DNA of 7,994 bases. It comes from Pseudomonadota bacterium (lineage in GTDB: Bacteria; Bdellovibrionota; Oligoflexia; Oligoflexales; Oligoflexaceae). Below, piece after piece: positions 1 through 6,069 of the stretch (position 1 is the first letter of the stretch; each line of letters begins with the position of its first letter). The position numbers and the translations under genes are program-made. The notes under the pieces were generated by a model, which ran no database searches, was not told the DNA's origin, and worked only from the letters and a program-made list of their open reading frames with translations. The stretch covers positions 1-7,994 of the forward strand of contig JAKQGS010000433.1 of assembly GCA_029556045.1 (NCBI GenBank), in the 5' to 3' direction.

Positions 1-51
1 CATCTTCTCTAAATTGTCCAGTTAAATCTGTATATTATAAGAGACATCCCC

Positions 52-126
52 TAAGGTCCGCGCCCTACGCGACCTTGGGGGATTGTTATGTCGTCAAAGG
101 CTTGGCCGCGTAGGGCGCGGACCTTA
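52..126. repeat. Palindromic element with 20-bp perfect arms, downstream of lgt
   Basis: Bases 52-71 (TAAGGTCCGCGCCCTACGCG) are the exact reverse complement of bases 107-126, with 35 bases between. Pairing continues inward past one mismatch (CC at 73-74 with GG at 104-105). The arms are much more GC-rich than the AT-rich bases 1-50. The element begins 43 bases beyond the lgt stop codon, so an lgt transcript would carry a long hairpin. No T-tract follows on either strand, so it is not a standard intrinsic terminator. It may be a REP-like extragenic palindrome or a 3'-end stabilising structure. It does not visibly share sequence with the two 123-bp repeats elsewhere in the window. Confidence 0.8.
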
Positions 127-168
127 ACTTGATGGGTATGATCGACTGACCATCCAAAGGCTGGTGTC

Positions 169-963
169 CTAACGACCGGTCGCCAGAAGTTTTTTCCAGG
201 TGCCGGTCATCAACAAAATCCCCACCACCACAAAGGGGATGCTGAGCAGCTGGCCCATATTGAGCATCATGTCGCTCTCAAACGCCACCTGGTTTTCCTT
301 GAAAAACTCCAGCACAAACCGCGCTCCGAAAATCCACGCGAAGAGCATGCCGATCAGCAGTCCCGGTCGCAGGTTTTTGCCGTCGCGGCGGTAGATGAAA
401 AACGACACTGTAAACAGCCCGAGGTAAGCCAGTGCTTCATAGAGCATCGCGGGATGGCGGGGTACATTGTCCACGCGCTGGAATATCACCGCCCAAGGGA
501 CTTCACTGGGGCGGCCAATGATTTCCGAGTTAAAAAAATTGCCGATGCGGATAAACGCGGCGGTCAGGGCGATGGCGGGCACACCGCGATCCGCCAGCCA
601 CATGTAACCGATCTCACGGTTTTTGCGCTGAAACAACCACACCGCCAGAATCACCCCAACCGTGCCCCCGTGACTGGCCAGGCCCCCCTTCCAGACAAAG
701 AGGATTTCATGAGGGTGCGAGAGGTAGTATTCGGGCTCGTAAAAAAGGCAGTGCCCCAGACGAGCACCCACGATGGTGCCGATCATGCAATGAAAAATTA
801 GGGAAGAAACTTTTTCGGGGTCAAAGCCCTCCCGTTTGAACACCCATTGCAGGAACTGATAACTGAGAATAAATCCCAGGGCAAAGAGCAGGCCGTAGTA
901 GCGGGGGCCAAAATTGCCGATTTGAAAAATCTCCGGATCAATATTCCAGACCAAGTGGTTCAT
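169..963 (-). CDS. lgt: Prolipoprotein diacylglyceryl transferase (Lgt)
   Basis: Inner-membrane enzyme that transfers the diacylglyceryl group of phosphatidylglycerol to the lipobox cysteine of prolipoproteins, the first step of lipoprotein maturation. The 264 residues are near the short end of the family (E. coli has about 290). Several hydrophobic segments are visible (about 21-40, 55-75, 98-112, 175-191, 201-218, 238-253). Family landmarks: YYGLLF near 22, GARLGH at 67-71, SHGG with His98 (counterpart of E. coli His103), and the Lgt signature RIGNFFNSE at 139-147, whose Arg139 and Glu147 correspond to essential E. coli Arg143 and Glu151. The segment ARFVLEFFKE (214-223) is the conserved C-terminal region. 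The start at 963 is supported by GAGGAG five bases upstream. The gene is divergent from udp and appears to be transcribed alone. Identification is secure. Confidence 0.97.
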   Translation of the reverse strand: MNHLVWNIDPEIFQIGNFGPRYYGLLFALGFILSYQFLQWVFKREGFDPEKVSSLIFHCMIGTIVGARLGHCLFYEPEYYLSHPHEILFVWKGGLASHGGTVGVILAVWLFQRKNREIGYMWLADRGVPAIALTAAFIRIGNFFNSEIIGRPSEVPWAVIFQRVDNVPRHPAMLYEALAYLGLFTVSFFIYRRDGKNLRPGLLIGMLFAWIFGARFVLEFFKENQVAFESDMMLNMGQLLSIPFVVVGILLMTGTWKKLLATGR

Positions 964-988
964 GGGTTCTCCTCAAGTTATATCTGCC

Positions 989-1016
989 ATAATAGCTGGA
1001 ATAGAAGTTAGATCAA
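989..1016 (-). promoter_or_regulatory. Likely sigma70-type promoter of lgt
   Basis: Read on the minus strand, TTGATC (bases 1016-1011) and TATTAT (bases 994-989) are separated by 16 bases. They match the -35 and -10 consensus at 4/6 and 5/6 positions. The -10 lies about 25 bases upstream of the lgt start codon, which leaves a short leader that includes the GAGGAG ribosome-binding site. Assignment is by eye only. Confidence 0.5.
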
Positions 1017-1039
1017 ACCATTTAAACAAGGCCCGGTGA

Positions 1040-1068
1040 TTGCTTTGGGGAAGGTTTTGGTTCATATT
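1040..1068 (+). promoter_or_regulatory. Weak candidate promoter of udp
   Basis: TTGCTT (1040-1045) and CATATT (1063-1068) are 17 bases apart, about 34 bases upstream of the udp start at 1102. Each hexamer only partly matches the sigma70 consensus. The spacing and location fit, but this is a tentative call. Confidence 0.3.
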
Positions 1069-1101
1069 GTTCTCCATCCATTGATTCATAAGGGTGACAG
1101 T

Positions 1102-1863
1102 ATGACCAGTGACCGCAAGGCGTTTCATCTCAATATCCGCGCGGCGGATCTGCAGGGGGCAACCATGGCGTTGATTCCGGGGGATCCGGGGCGGGTGGAA
1201 AAAATCGCGGCTTATCTGGAAAAACCACAGGTCATCGGTCAATCCCGCGAATTCAAGTCCGCCATCGGCACCCATCAGGGACGAACCGTTGCGGTGGTAT
1301 CTACCGGCATTGGGGGGCCATCCACGTCGATTTGCGTGGAGGAATTGGCGCAAATGGGGGTGCGCACTTTTATCCGCATCGGCACAACCGGTGCCATTCA
1401 GGAGAAGATTCAACTGGGGGACGCCATCGTGACCCAGGCGGCGGTGCGTATGGATGGGGCCAGCCACCACTTTGCCCCGTTGGAGTATCCGGCGACGGCG
1501 GATTTTTTTGTGACCCGGGCTCTGGTGGATGCGGCAACCCACCTCAAAGCGCGGGTCCACGTGGGGATTACGGCCTCCAGCGACACCTTTTATCCGGGGC
1601 AGGAGCGTTATGATACCTTTAGCGGACGGGTGCGGCAGTCCCTGCAGGGCTCCATGAAGGAGTGGCAGGCGTTGCAGGTATTAAATTACGAGATGGAGTC
1701 CGCCACGCTGTTTACGATGGGGGCGTCCATGGGGTTACGCACCGGCATGGTGGCAGCGGTGATCGCCCATCGCTGTTTCAGCGAAGCCATACAGGAGACG
1801 GTGGCTCACAAGGCGGAGGACCAAGCCATACGCATCGCCGTGCAGGCTTGTCTGTCTTTATAG
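1102..1863 (+). CDS. udp: Uridine phosphorylase
   Basis: Cytosolic pyrimidine-salvage enzyme that splits uridine with phosphate into uracil and ribose-1-phosphate. The reading frame is open from 1036, but the start at 1102 gives MTSDRKAFHL and 253 residues, the same length as E. coli Udp, and AAGGGTGA lies just upstream. Recognisable parts: phosphate-binding PGDPGRVEKIA (26-36; Gly27, Asp28, Arg31), Arg49, the PNP/UDP family signature STGIGGPSTSI (67-77), FIRIGTTGAIQ with Arg92 and Thr95 (90-100), TASSDTFYPGQERYD (157-171), where Gln167 and Arg169 match the uracil-specifying pair of E. coli, and NYEMESATL (195-203; Glu197, Met198 and Glu199 bind ribose). It stands alone, divergent from lgt. 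It converges with the secreted-protein gene, whose stop is 21 bases away. Close similarity to the enterobacterial enzyme makes the function confident. Confidence 0.97.
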   Translation: MTSDRKAFHLNIRAADLQGATMALIPGDPGRVEKIAAYLEKPQVIGQSREFKSAIGTHQGRTVAVVSTGIGGPSTSICVEELAQMGVRTFIRIGTTGAIQEKIQLGDAIVTQAAVRMDGASHHFAPLEYPATADFFVTRALVDAATHLKARVHVGITASSDTFYPGQERYDTFSGRVRQSLQGSMKEWQALQVLNYEMESATLFTMGASMGLRTGMVAAVIAHRCFSEAIQETVAHKAEDQAIRIAVQACLSL

Positions 1864-1884
1864 AGGCCAAATGGGCCCTGTATT

Positions 1885-2343
1885 TTATTCGTAAGTCAGC
1901 GATGTCACCGGTGTGGGGCAATGACGCCCGCCTGGAAGTAGTGTCGATGTCCGCTGCTTGAGAATATACAACTCACCGTTCTTATCGATGGCTGAGATGA
2001 TCTTTAACTCCGAGGATTGGATAAACGTCAGCTTGAGTTCGGCCCGGCGACCTAAGGAAATCCCCACCTTTTCGTATTTTTCAAACTGCTTTAACACCAG
2101 TCGGAATTGGTAGGGCTCCAGCTCCACGATGTGAAGGCGCTCGGAGGTTTCTTCTGTTCCGTGGTTCTTGTATATTTTGGCCGCGTCCGATTGGATGCGA
2201 TCGTCCATCTGAGTCAGCACATGGTCGTGGACACGATAAAAATAGGGGAAAGAAAGGAACACGGTATTTGAGCCACTCCCCAATCCGGCAGTGCTGATGA
2301 GAACGATGGTTGCGAGAAAAAGGCGACGCAAAATCCGGCTCAT
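1885..2343 (-). CDS. Small secreted protein of unknown function
   Basis: I do not recognise this family. The 152 residues begin MSRILRRLFLATIVLISTAG, a typical Sec signal peptide: three arginines (3, 6, 7), a hydrophobic core at about 8-19, and a small-residue region near 20-25 where cleavage is likely. There is no lipobox cysteine, so a periplasmic or exported soluble protein is expected. The mature part (about 127 residues) is mixed and charged, with one cysteine (142). The start at 2343 is preferred over an in-frame ATG at 2367 because AGGAG lies five bases upstream and the signal peptide then starts properly. The start overlaps the stop of the upstream regulator gene as ATGA, which implies translational coupling. 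It converges with udp. Function unknown; an effector or sensor partner of the regulator is only a guess. Confidence 0.75.
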   Translation of the reverse strand: MSRILRRLFLATIVLISTAGLGSGSNTVFLSFPYFYRVHDHVLTQMDDRIQSDAAKIYKNHGTEETSERLHIVELEPYQFRLVLKQFEKYEKVGISLGRRAELKLTFIQSSELKIISAIDKNGELYILKQRTSTLLPGGRHCPTPVTSLTYE

Positions 2344-3110
2344 GGATGCTCCTGTGTGTTTAGCCATTCGTTTTTATCATAGAGAGAATAGATGAGATCG
2401 CAGAAGAAGTGGACTTCCCCTTCGGCTTCGGGATGGTCTTTTAGTTGGTTGATGTCCCGCACAAAACGCTCGAGCAGCGACCTCAGTTCCGGCAGTTTTT
2501 CTTTTTTAATGGCACCCGTGACATGTACCAATCCAGCTCCGGGGGTGCCCACGAGAGACCGGTCAAAATGATCCACGGAGTGCCGCACCTGCTCCAATGC
2601 ATCGTCGATATTGCCGATGGCCCAGTTGTTATGGGTATAGGCAAATCGCCCATCTTCGCGGCGGATCAGCACCTCGTCTTTGATCATCTCGTCGATCGCT
2701 TCCATGCCGATCTGTCCCGCCAGCCGCAGCACCGCCTCCTCTGAAATCCCTGCCTGGGTGGCCGCCATGTTAAACAGGCGGTTGTGGGGTTCCCGGCTGA
2801 GGTATTTCCCGAGGTTTTCCGCATTGGGTTCGCCGCGGATGCCCTGGGCATAAACATCGTCCATCAGAGAGCCGATCGACGGGAAATGTTTTTTCAAAAA
2901 GGCCACACGCTCGTTGACCGGCATGATGACGTCCAGCATCGCCAGCACGGTGTAAGGGTGAGGGGCGCTTTCGTTTTGCATGATGCGACGGACCGTGGAA
3001 TAGGCCACATTGCAGCGTTTGGCCAGGCCGGACAAACTCCGATGTTTACCGCCCGCGAGCCATAGCTCGACGGCAGCGATCACATCCTTCATGAGTTCTT
3101 TTTCGTTCAT
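2340..3110 (-). CDS. Helix-turn-helix regulator, TIGR02147/DUF4423-like
   Basis: Probable cytosolic DNA-binding regulator of 256 residues starting MNEKELMKDV. The frame stays open upstream to 3260, but those 50 residues are basic and low in plausibility, so the start at 3110 is preferred. The ribosome-binding site there is weak (AGGTCAGGGC). Residues 24-46 (SLSGLAKRCNVAYSTVRRIM within them) form a helix-turn-helix. Residues about 121-160 resemble a winged helix (EAIDEMIKDEVLIRREDGRF). The C-terminal part has the pattern typical of TIGR02147/DUF4423 proteins: VHVTGAIKKEKLPELRSLL, then an amphipathic helix and a segment ending in DLIYSLYDK. The family link is from remembered architecture, not a search. 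It is the first gene of a unit with the secreted-protein gene, coupled by a 4-base ATGA overlap. A palindrome about 100 bases upstream may be its operator. Target genes are unknown. Confidence 0.75.
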   Translation of the reverse strand: MNEKELMKDVIAAVELWLAGGKHRSLSGLAKRCNVAYSTVRRIMQNESAPHPYTVLAMLDVIMPVNERVAFLKKHFPSIGSLMDDVYAQGIRGEPNAENLGKYLSREPHNRLFNMAATQAGISEEAVLRLAGQIGMEAIDEMIKDEVLIRREDGRFAYTHNNWAIGNIDDALEQVRHSVDHFDRSLVGTPGAGLVHVTGAIKKEKLPELRSLLERFVRDINQLKDHPEAEGEVHFFCDLIYSLYDKNEWLNTQEHP

Positions 3111-3211
3111 GCCCTGACCTGACTGGTGTCGTTTGCCACGGATTTTAAGGGGTCTGATTGGGGCCCAGAAAAACATAGCTGGCCATCGAATGCAAAGGAA
3201 AAGTGCCGACC

Positions 3212-3242
3212 GTGAGCGCATATTCCTTAACAATGTGCTCAC
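3212..3242. promoter_or_regulatory. Operator-like inverted repeat upstream of the regulator gene
   Basis: GTGAGCGCAT (3212-3221) and ATGTGCTCAC (3233-3242) are reverse complements at 9 of 10 positions, with an 11-base AT-rich centre. The centre-to-centre distance of the arms is 21 bases, about two helical turns, which suits a dimeric protein. The site lies about 100 bases upstream of the regulator start at 3110. Autoregulation by that protein is an inference. There is no T-tract on either side, so a terminator is less likely. Confidence 0.45.
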
Positions 3243-3338
3243 CGCGCACAAAAAGTTCAAGAATTCAAGGGTTTATATGTTGACCTGAAAGATCATATCA
3301 GCGACATTGGGCTCAACCAAGCCCAAGCCGCGCCAGTT

Positions 3339-3461
3339 ATTAATCGTTTCATAAGGGATAGGACAAGGCGGTGAGGAATGAGCGACGAGACAGTATGTTG
3401 GGATACGGCGAGGAGCGAACGACGAAACCAACGCAGTCATCTTCCTTATGAAACGATTAAT
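3339..3461 (+). repeat. 123-bp structured intergenic repeat, copy 1
   Basis: The ends are perfect 18-bp inverted repeats: ATTAATCGTTTCATAAGG at 3339-3356 and its exact reverse complement at 3444-3461. The 87-base interior contains an imperfect direct repeat: bases 3369-3391 match bases 3406-3428 at 18 of 23 positions, all five differences being transitions (core GAGGA..GA.CGACGA.AC). The interior shares its left end (CAAGGCG..GAGGA, 3364-3377) and right end (CGACGA...CAACG..G.CATC, 3420-3441) with the element at 7831-7953, which is also 123 bases long but opposite in orientation. No coding capacity or clear target-site duplication was seen. It may be a non-autonomous mobile element (MITE-like), an extragenic palindrome family, or a structured RNA. 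Confidence 0.75.
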
Positions 3462-3670
3462 ATGACGCCCCAGAGGAAACTCTGATCCAAAGCTTGTGCC
3501 TGCGGTTTCGACTCTAGACGGTCTCATTGGGATCGTTGTGGATACCTTCCACCTTGGGCTCTCGGCAACGAGACCCGCTTTTTCCCAAGTTTCCTTTGGA
3601 AATGAGGGGTCCTAGTGCTCTCCGGTTGATCCGGAAACTTTCCTTGCTCGTTTATCTCACCCTATGGAAT

Positions 3671-3686
3671 GCGGGGGCAACCCCGC
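3671..3686. repeat. GC-rich hairpin beyond the hemH 3' end
   Basis: GCGGGG (3671-3676) pairs perfectly with CCCCGC (3681-3686) around a 4-base GCAA loop, 37 bases downstream of the hemH stop. In the hemH direction no T-run follows the stem, so at best it is a poor intrinsic terminator. On the plus strand a TTTT occurs 10 bases past the stem. It could also act as a 3' stabiliser. Confidence 0.4.
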
Positions 3687-3722
3687 GCCCCTCCTCTTTT
3701 ATTCCTATGCACTGCCTTAGGT

Positions 3723-4751
3723 TCAGGGATTCCGTCGCACCAGTGCGCAAACCGCATCCACCCAATCGTCCCGGTCGTTCAGAGAGGGTACCAGCCGCAG
3801 GTCTTGACCGCCGGCCTCCACAAAAACCTCCTTGGCCCGTATGGCCAATTCTTCCAAGGTTTCGAGGCAGTCGGCGGTAAAGGCCGGGCTCGCAATCAGG
3901 AGATTCTTAACGCCCCGCTTGGCCAGATCCAGCAGGATTTCTTCGGTGTAGGGCTTGATCCAGGCGGTTGGGCCAAGCCGGGATTGAAAGGACACACTGT
4001 AAGCGGAGGCGGGGAGTCCAACTTTCTGGGCGACCCCGGCAGCAGTGGCAAAACACTGCGCGCGGTAGCACTGGGGGGCTTTTGCCCGAAAGGATTCGCA
4101 ACAGGCGCTGTCCTGCAGGCAATGCCCGCTCGGATCGGCGGCCCGGATATGGGATTCCGGCAAACCATGAAAGCTGAATAACACATGATCCGCTGCAAAG
4201 GACGAACGGCTTTCCCCCACAGTATTGGCCACTGTTTGCACGTACTCAGGCTGGTCGTAAAAAGCCGGGATGGTAACGACGGGGCCGCGAAAATTAAGTT
4301 CCTTCAGCACCTCCTGGCAACGCTGTAAAGAAGTCGTGACGGTGGCATCTGAAAACTGCGGATAGAGGGGAAAGAGGATGATGCGATCCACACTGGACCG
4401 GATCAACTGCTCCAATGCTCTTTGGAGAGATGGCTGGCCGTAACGCATACCCACAACCACCACGTGGCCCTCACCCAGTTGGCGCTGAACCTTTTGGGCC
4501 AGGCGGTTGGTATAAACCAAGAGGGGTGAACCCTCGGATAGCCAGATTTTTTGATAGAGGGCGGCAGAGGCATGGCGACGGCGGGGAACAATGAGGAGGT
4601 TCACCAGCAGCCAGCGGATGATTCCCGGTGCTTGAATCACTTTTGGATCCATCAGGAATTCCCGCAGATACCGCCCCACCTCTCGAGGCTGTGGAGCGTC
4701 CGGGGTACCGAGATTGATCAAAAGAAGGCCGGTGCGGGTTGCCTTGTTCAT
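3723..4751 (-). CDS. hemH: Ferrochelatase, probable internal [2Fe-2S] type
   Basis: Inserts ferrous iron into protoporphyrin IX, the last step of the protoporphyrin route to haem. The 342 residues match the bacterial family end to end: GLLLINLGTPDAP (8-20), REFLMDPKVI (30-39), GSPL (74-77), MRYGQPS (102-108), FPLYPQ.S..T (127-138), FSFHGLPESH (192-201) with metal-site His195, and FTADCLETLEE (291-301) with catalytic Glu297. Between about 211 and 233 there are five cysteines (211, 217, 218, 228, 233). Myxococcus xanthus ferrochelatase is known to bind a [2Fe-2S] cluster through four cysteines in an internal segment of about 20 residues, so the same is inferred here. The C-terminal 30 residues have only Cys335, unlike animal-type enzymes. 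AAGGAG lies seven bases upstream of the start, inside the end of pta, and the ATGA overlap implies co-translation. Confidence 0.96.
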   Translation of the reverse strand: MNKATRTGLLLINLGTPDAPQPREVGRYLREFLMDPKVIQAPGIIRWLLVNLLIVPRRRHASAALYQKIWLSEGSPLLVYTNRLAQKVQRQLGEGHVVVVGMRYGQPSLQRALEQLIRSSVDRIILFPLYPQFSDATVTTSLQRCQEVLKELNFRGPVVTIPAFYDQPEYVQTVANTVGESRSSFAADHVLFSFHGLPESHIRAADPSGHCLQDSACCESFRAKAPQCYRAQCFATAAGVAQKVGLPASAYSVSFQSRLGPTAWIKPYTEEILLDLAKRGVKNLLIASPAFTADCLETLEELAIRAKEVFVEAGGQDLRLVPSLNDRDDWVDAVCALVRRNP

Positions 4752-5788
4752 GGGGTGTCTCCTTCATCTCGCACCATGCCGATATAAGCGGACATCACAA
4801 TATCGTCGGCGCTGGCGCCGCGGGAAAGGTCACTGAATGGCTTGGCGGTGCCCTGCAGAATGGGGCCATAGGCATCAAACAGACCGAGCCTTTGGGTGAT
4901 CTTGTAGGCGATATTGCCGGCACCAAGATCGGGAAAAATAAAGCAGTTGGCACGCCCCGCCACCGGCGATCCGGGGGATTTGCGGGCACCGATGTCCGGC
5001 ACGATGGCGGCATCAAACTGCAACTCCCCGTCGGCGGCGACCGTGGGATATCGCTGCTGGAAGAGGTGGGCTGCTGCCGCCATCTTTTCGGCAGCGGGAT
5101 GCTGCGCCGATCCTTTGGTGGAAAAAGACAGGAATGCCACCGCGGGTTTTTCATCGGGAACCAGCTTGCTGAATGTGGCCACCGACGCGGCCGCAATATC
5201 CACCAGCTGCTCCAGGGTGGGGTCAATCACCACACCGCAGTCTGCAAACATATAGGTCCTCTGATCGAGGCCAGGGCAGCGGCGGTCCATCAGGAACGAT
5301 CCACTGATGGTTTTGATTCCCGGGGCCAGGCCAACCGTATGGAGAGCGGCGCGGATCACCCCAGCGGTGGTGGCAATGCAGCCCGCCAATGCGGTGGCGG
5401 CATGCCCCTCAGCCACCAGGTAGCCCGCCTGGTTCAGTGGCGACTGCCCGAAAGTACGTGCGGTGGCATCGTCCACCACTTTCCCCCGGGACTGCATGCG
5501 TCGGCGATAGAATCCTTCCAATCGGATCGACAGATCCGGAAACTCTTCGGGAACCCATCGCACGATGGAGGACCACCGTTCCGGATGCAACCCCAGACTT
5601 CGTGCTGCCGCATGGCCCTCTGCCTGAGTGGTGCATAAAAATATGTATCGAGCGGATCCATGAGCCACAATTTCTTCCACAGCCGTGAGGACCCGTGGAT
5701 CGAGACTCTCTGGTAAAACGATAGATGATTGTTTTGATTGGCAAATTCCAAGAAAGTGGGACTTCAGGGATGGGGGGTAATTATGCAT
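4748..5788 (-). CDS. pta: Phosphate acetyltransferase, short form
   Basis: Interconverts acetyl-CoA plus phosphate with acetyl-phosphate plus CoA in the cytosol. The 346 residues correspond to the catalytic PTA_PTB domain alone, as in the Methanosarcina or Bacillus enzymes, without the long N-terminal part of E. coli Pta. Motifs: IVLPESLDPRVL (23-34), KTISGSFLM (159-167), FADCGVVIDP (181-190), VAFLSFSTKGS (217-227), DGELQFDAA (253-261), FPDLGAGNIAYK (285-296), GPILQGTAKP (308-317) and DLSRG (320-324), whose Ser322-Arg323 match the catalytic pair of the family. A phosphate butyryltransferase is less likely because of the DGELQ and GPILQG segments. GCGAGG upstream of 5788 is a modest ribosome-binding site. 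It is the first gene of a unit with hemH. The usual partner acetate kinase is not in this window. Confidence 0.93.
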   Translation of the reverse strand: MHNYPPSLKSHFLGICQSKQSSIVLPESLDPRVLTAVEEIVAHGSARYIFLCTTQAEGHAAARSLGLHPERWSSIVRWVPEEFPDLSIRLEGFYRRRMQSRGKVVDDATARTFGQSPLNQAGYLVAEGHAATALAGCIATTAGVIRAALHTVGLAPGIKTISGSFLMDRRCPGLDQRTYMFADCGVVIDPTLEQLVDIAAASVATFSKLVPDEKPAVAFLSFSTKGSAQHPAAEKMAAAAHLFQQRYPTVAADGELQFDAAIVPDIGARKSPGSPVAGRANCFIFPDLGAGNIAYKITQRLGLFDAYGPILQGTAKPFSDLSRGASADDIVMSAYIGMVRDEGDTP

Positions 5789-5840
5789 TTAGCCTCGCGG
5801 ATTCATTGTTATTTTTTGTTAATTGAGGTCTTGTTTAAAA

Positions 5841-5921
5841 TGTGGACATAACCGTTGAAGCCAGCATTTCCATGGGTTTGAGGGGTTTGTCGTCCACATT
5901 ATCCACAAACTCTGTGGAGAA
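5841..5921. promoter_or_regulatory. Cluster of DnaA-box-like sites between pta and the EAL gene
   Basis: A perfect consensus DnaA box, TTATCCACA, lies at 5899-5907 (plus). Three related 9-mers surround it: TTCTCCACA on the minus strand (5913-5921, one mismatch), TCGTCCACA directly adjacent (5890-5898, two mismatches) and ATGTCCACA on the minus strand (5841-5849, two mismatches). Two of the sites form the inverted repeat TCCACA-aactc-TGTGGA (5902-5918). AT-rich tracts flank the cluster (about 5805-5840 and 5924-5960). This resembles a small DnaA-binding region or replication-origin-like locus, but no dnaA, dnaN or gidA gene is nearby. It could instead be a regulatory site for the divergent genes. 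Confidence 0.4.
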
Positions 5922-6069
5922 CCTAATAGATATCTACTTTTGTTCAATTTTTTTGTCATTGCCAAACCTGATGGGAAGTTTTGCTCAACTTTCAGCCACG
6001 AGTGCCGATAGCATGTACGCAGTCGACGAAGTCGCCTCTCGTGTATTGATAAGGCTTGGATTTTACTAA

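Larger units (their letters stand above)
3111..3722. other. Gene-free interval between hemH and the regulator gene
   Basis: This 612-base stretch separates the hemH 3' end from the regulator start, both on the minus strand. I find no convincing coding sequence: the open frames are short, lack ribosome-binding sites and read as implausible protein. It holds a near-perfect palindrome (3212-3242), a 123-bp structured repeat (3339-3461) and a GC-rich hairpin (3671-3686), listed separately. Bases 3462-3670 contain only minor symmetries (GGTCTC at 3520-3525 with GAGACC at 3570-3575; TTTCC-ttt-GGAAA at 3590-3602), with no clear function. A promoter for the regulator must lie here, but no strong hexamer pair stood out. 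Confidence 0.6.

Noticed and set aside
1036..1101. 22-residue N-terminal extension of udp
   Set aside because: The start at 1102 gives exactly the E. coli length and has a ribosome-binding site; the extension has no counterpart in the family.
973..1560. 195-codon minus-strand open frame opposite udp
   Set aside because: It lies entirely or mostly antisense to the secure udp gene, has no ribosome-binding site, and its protein is histidine- and arginine-rich shadow-type sequence.
1864..1886. Short GGCC-aaatg-GGCC hairpin followed by T-rich bases between udp and the convergent gene
   Set aside because: The stem has only four pairs and the T-tract is interrupted, so a terminator cannot be supported, although the location between convergent genes would fit.
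3111..3260. 50-residue N-terminal extension of the regulator (start at 3260)
   Set aside because: The extension is basic and of implausible composition, covers the palindrome at 3212-3242, and the protein starting at 3110 already has a complete helix-turn-helix at the usual place.
3339..3461. CRISPR array
   Set aside because: The internal repeat occurs only twice, is imperfect (18/23) and the copies are too close for spacers; the terminal arms are inverted, not direct.
3537..3545. Single DnaA-box-like sequence TGTGGATAC
   Set aside because: One isolated site with one mismatch is expected by chance; no others are nearby.
3527..4181. Plus-strand open frames of 117 and 170 codons
   Set aside because: They run into or opposite hemH, lack start signals and show no family resemblance; GC-rich codon structure of hemH explains the opposite-strand openness.
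4739..5638. 299-codon plus-strand open frame opposite pta
   Set aside because: Fully antisense to the secure pta gene, glycine/histidine-rich and without recognisable motifs.
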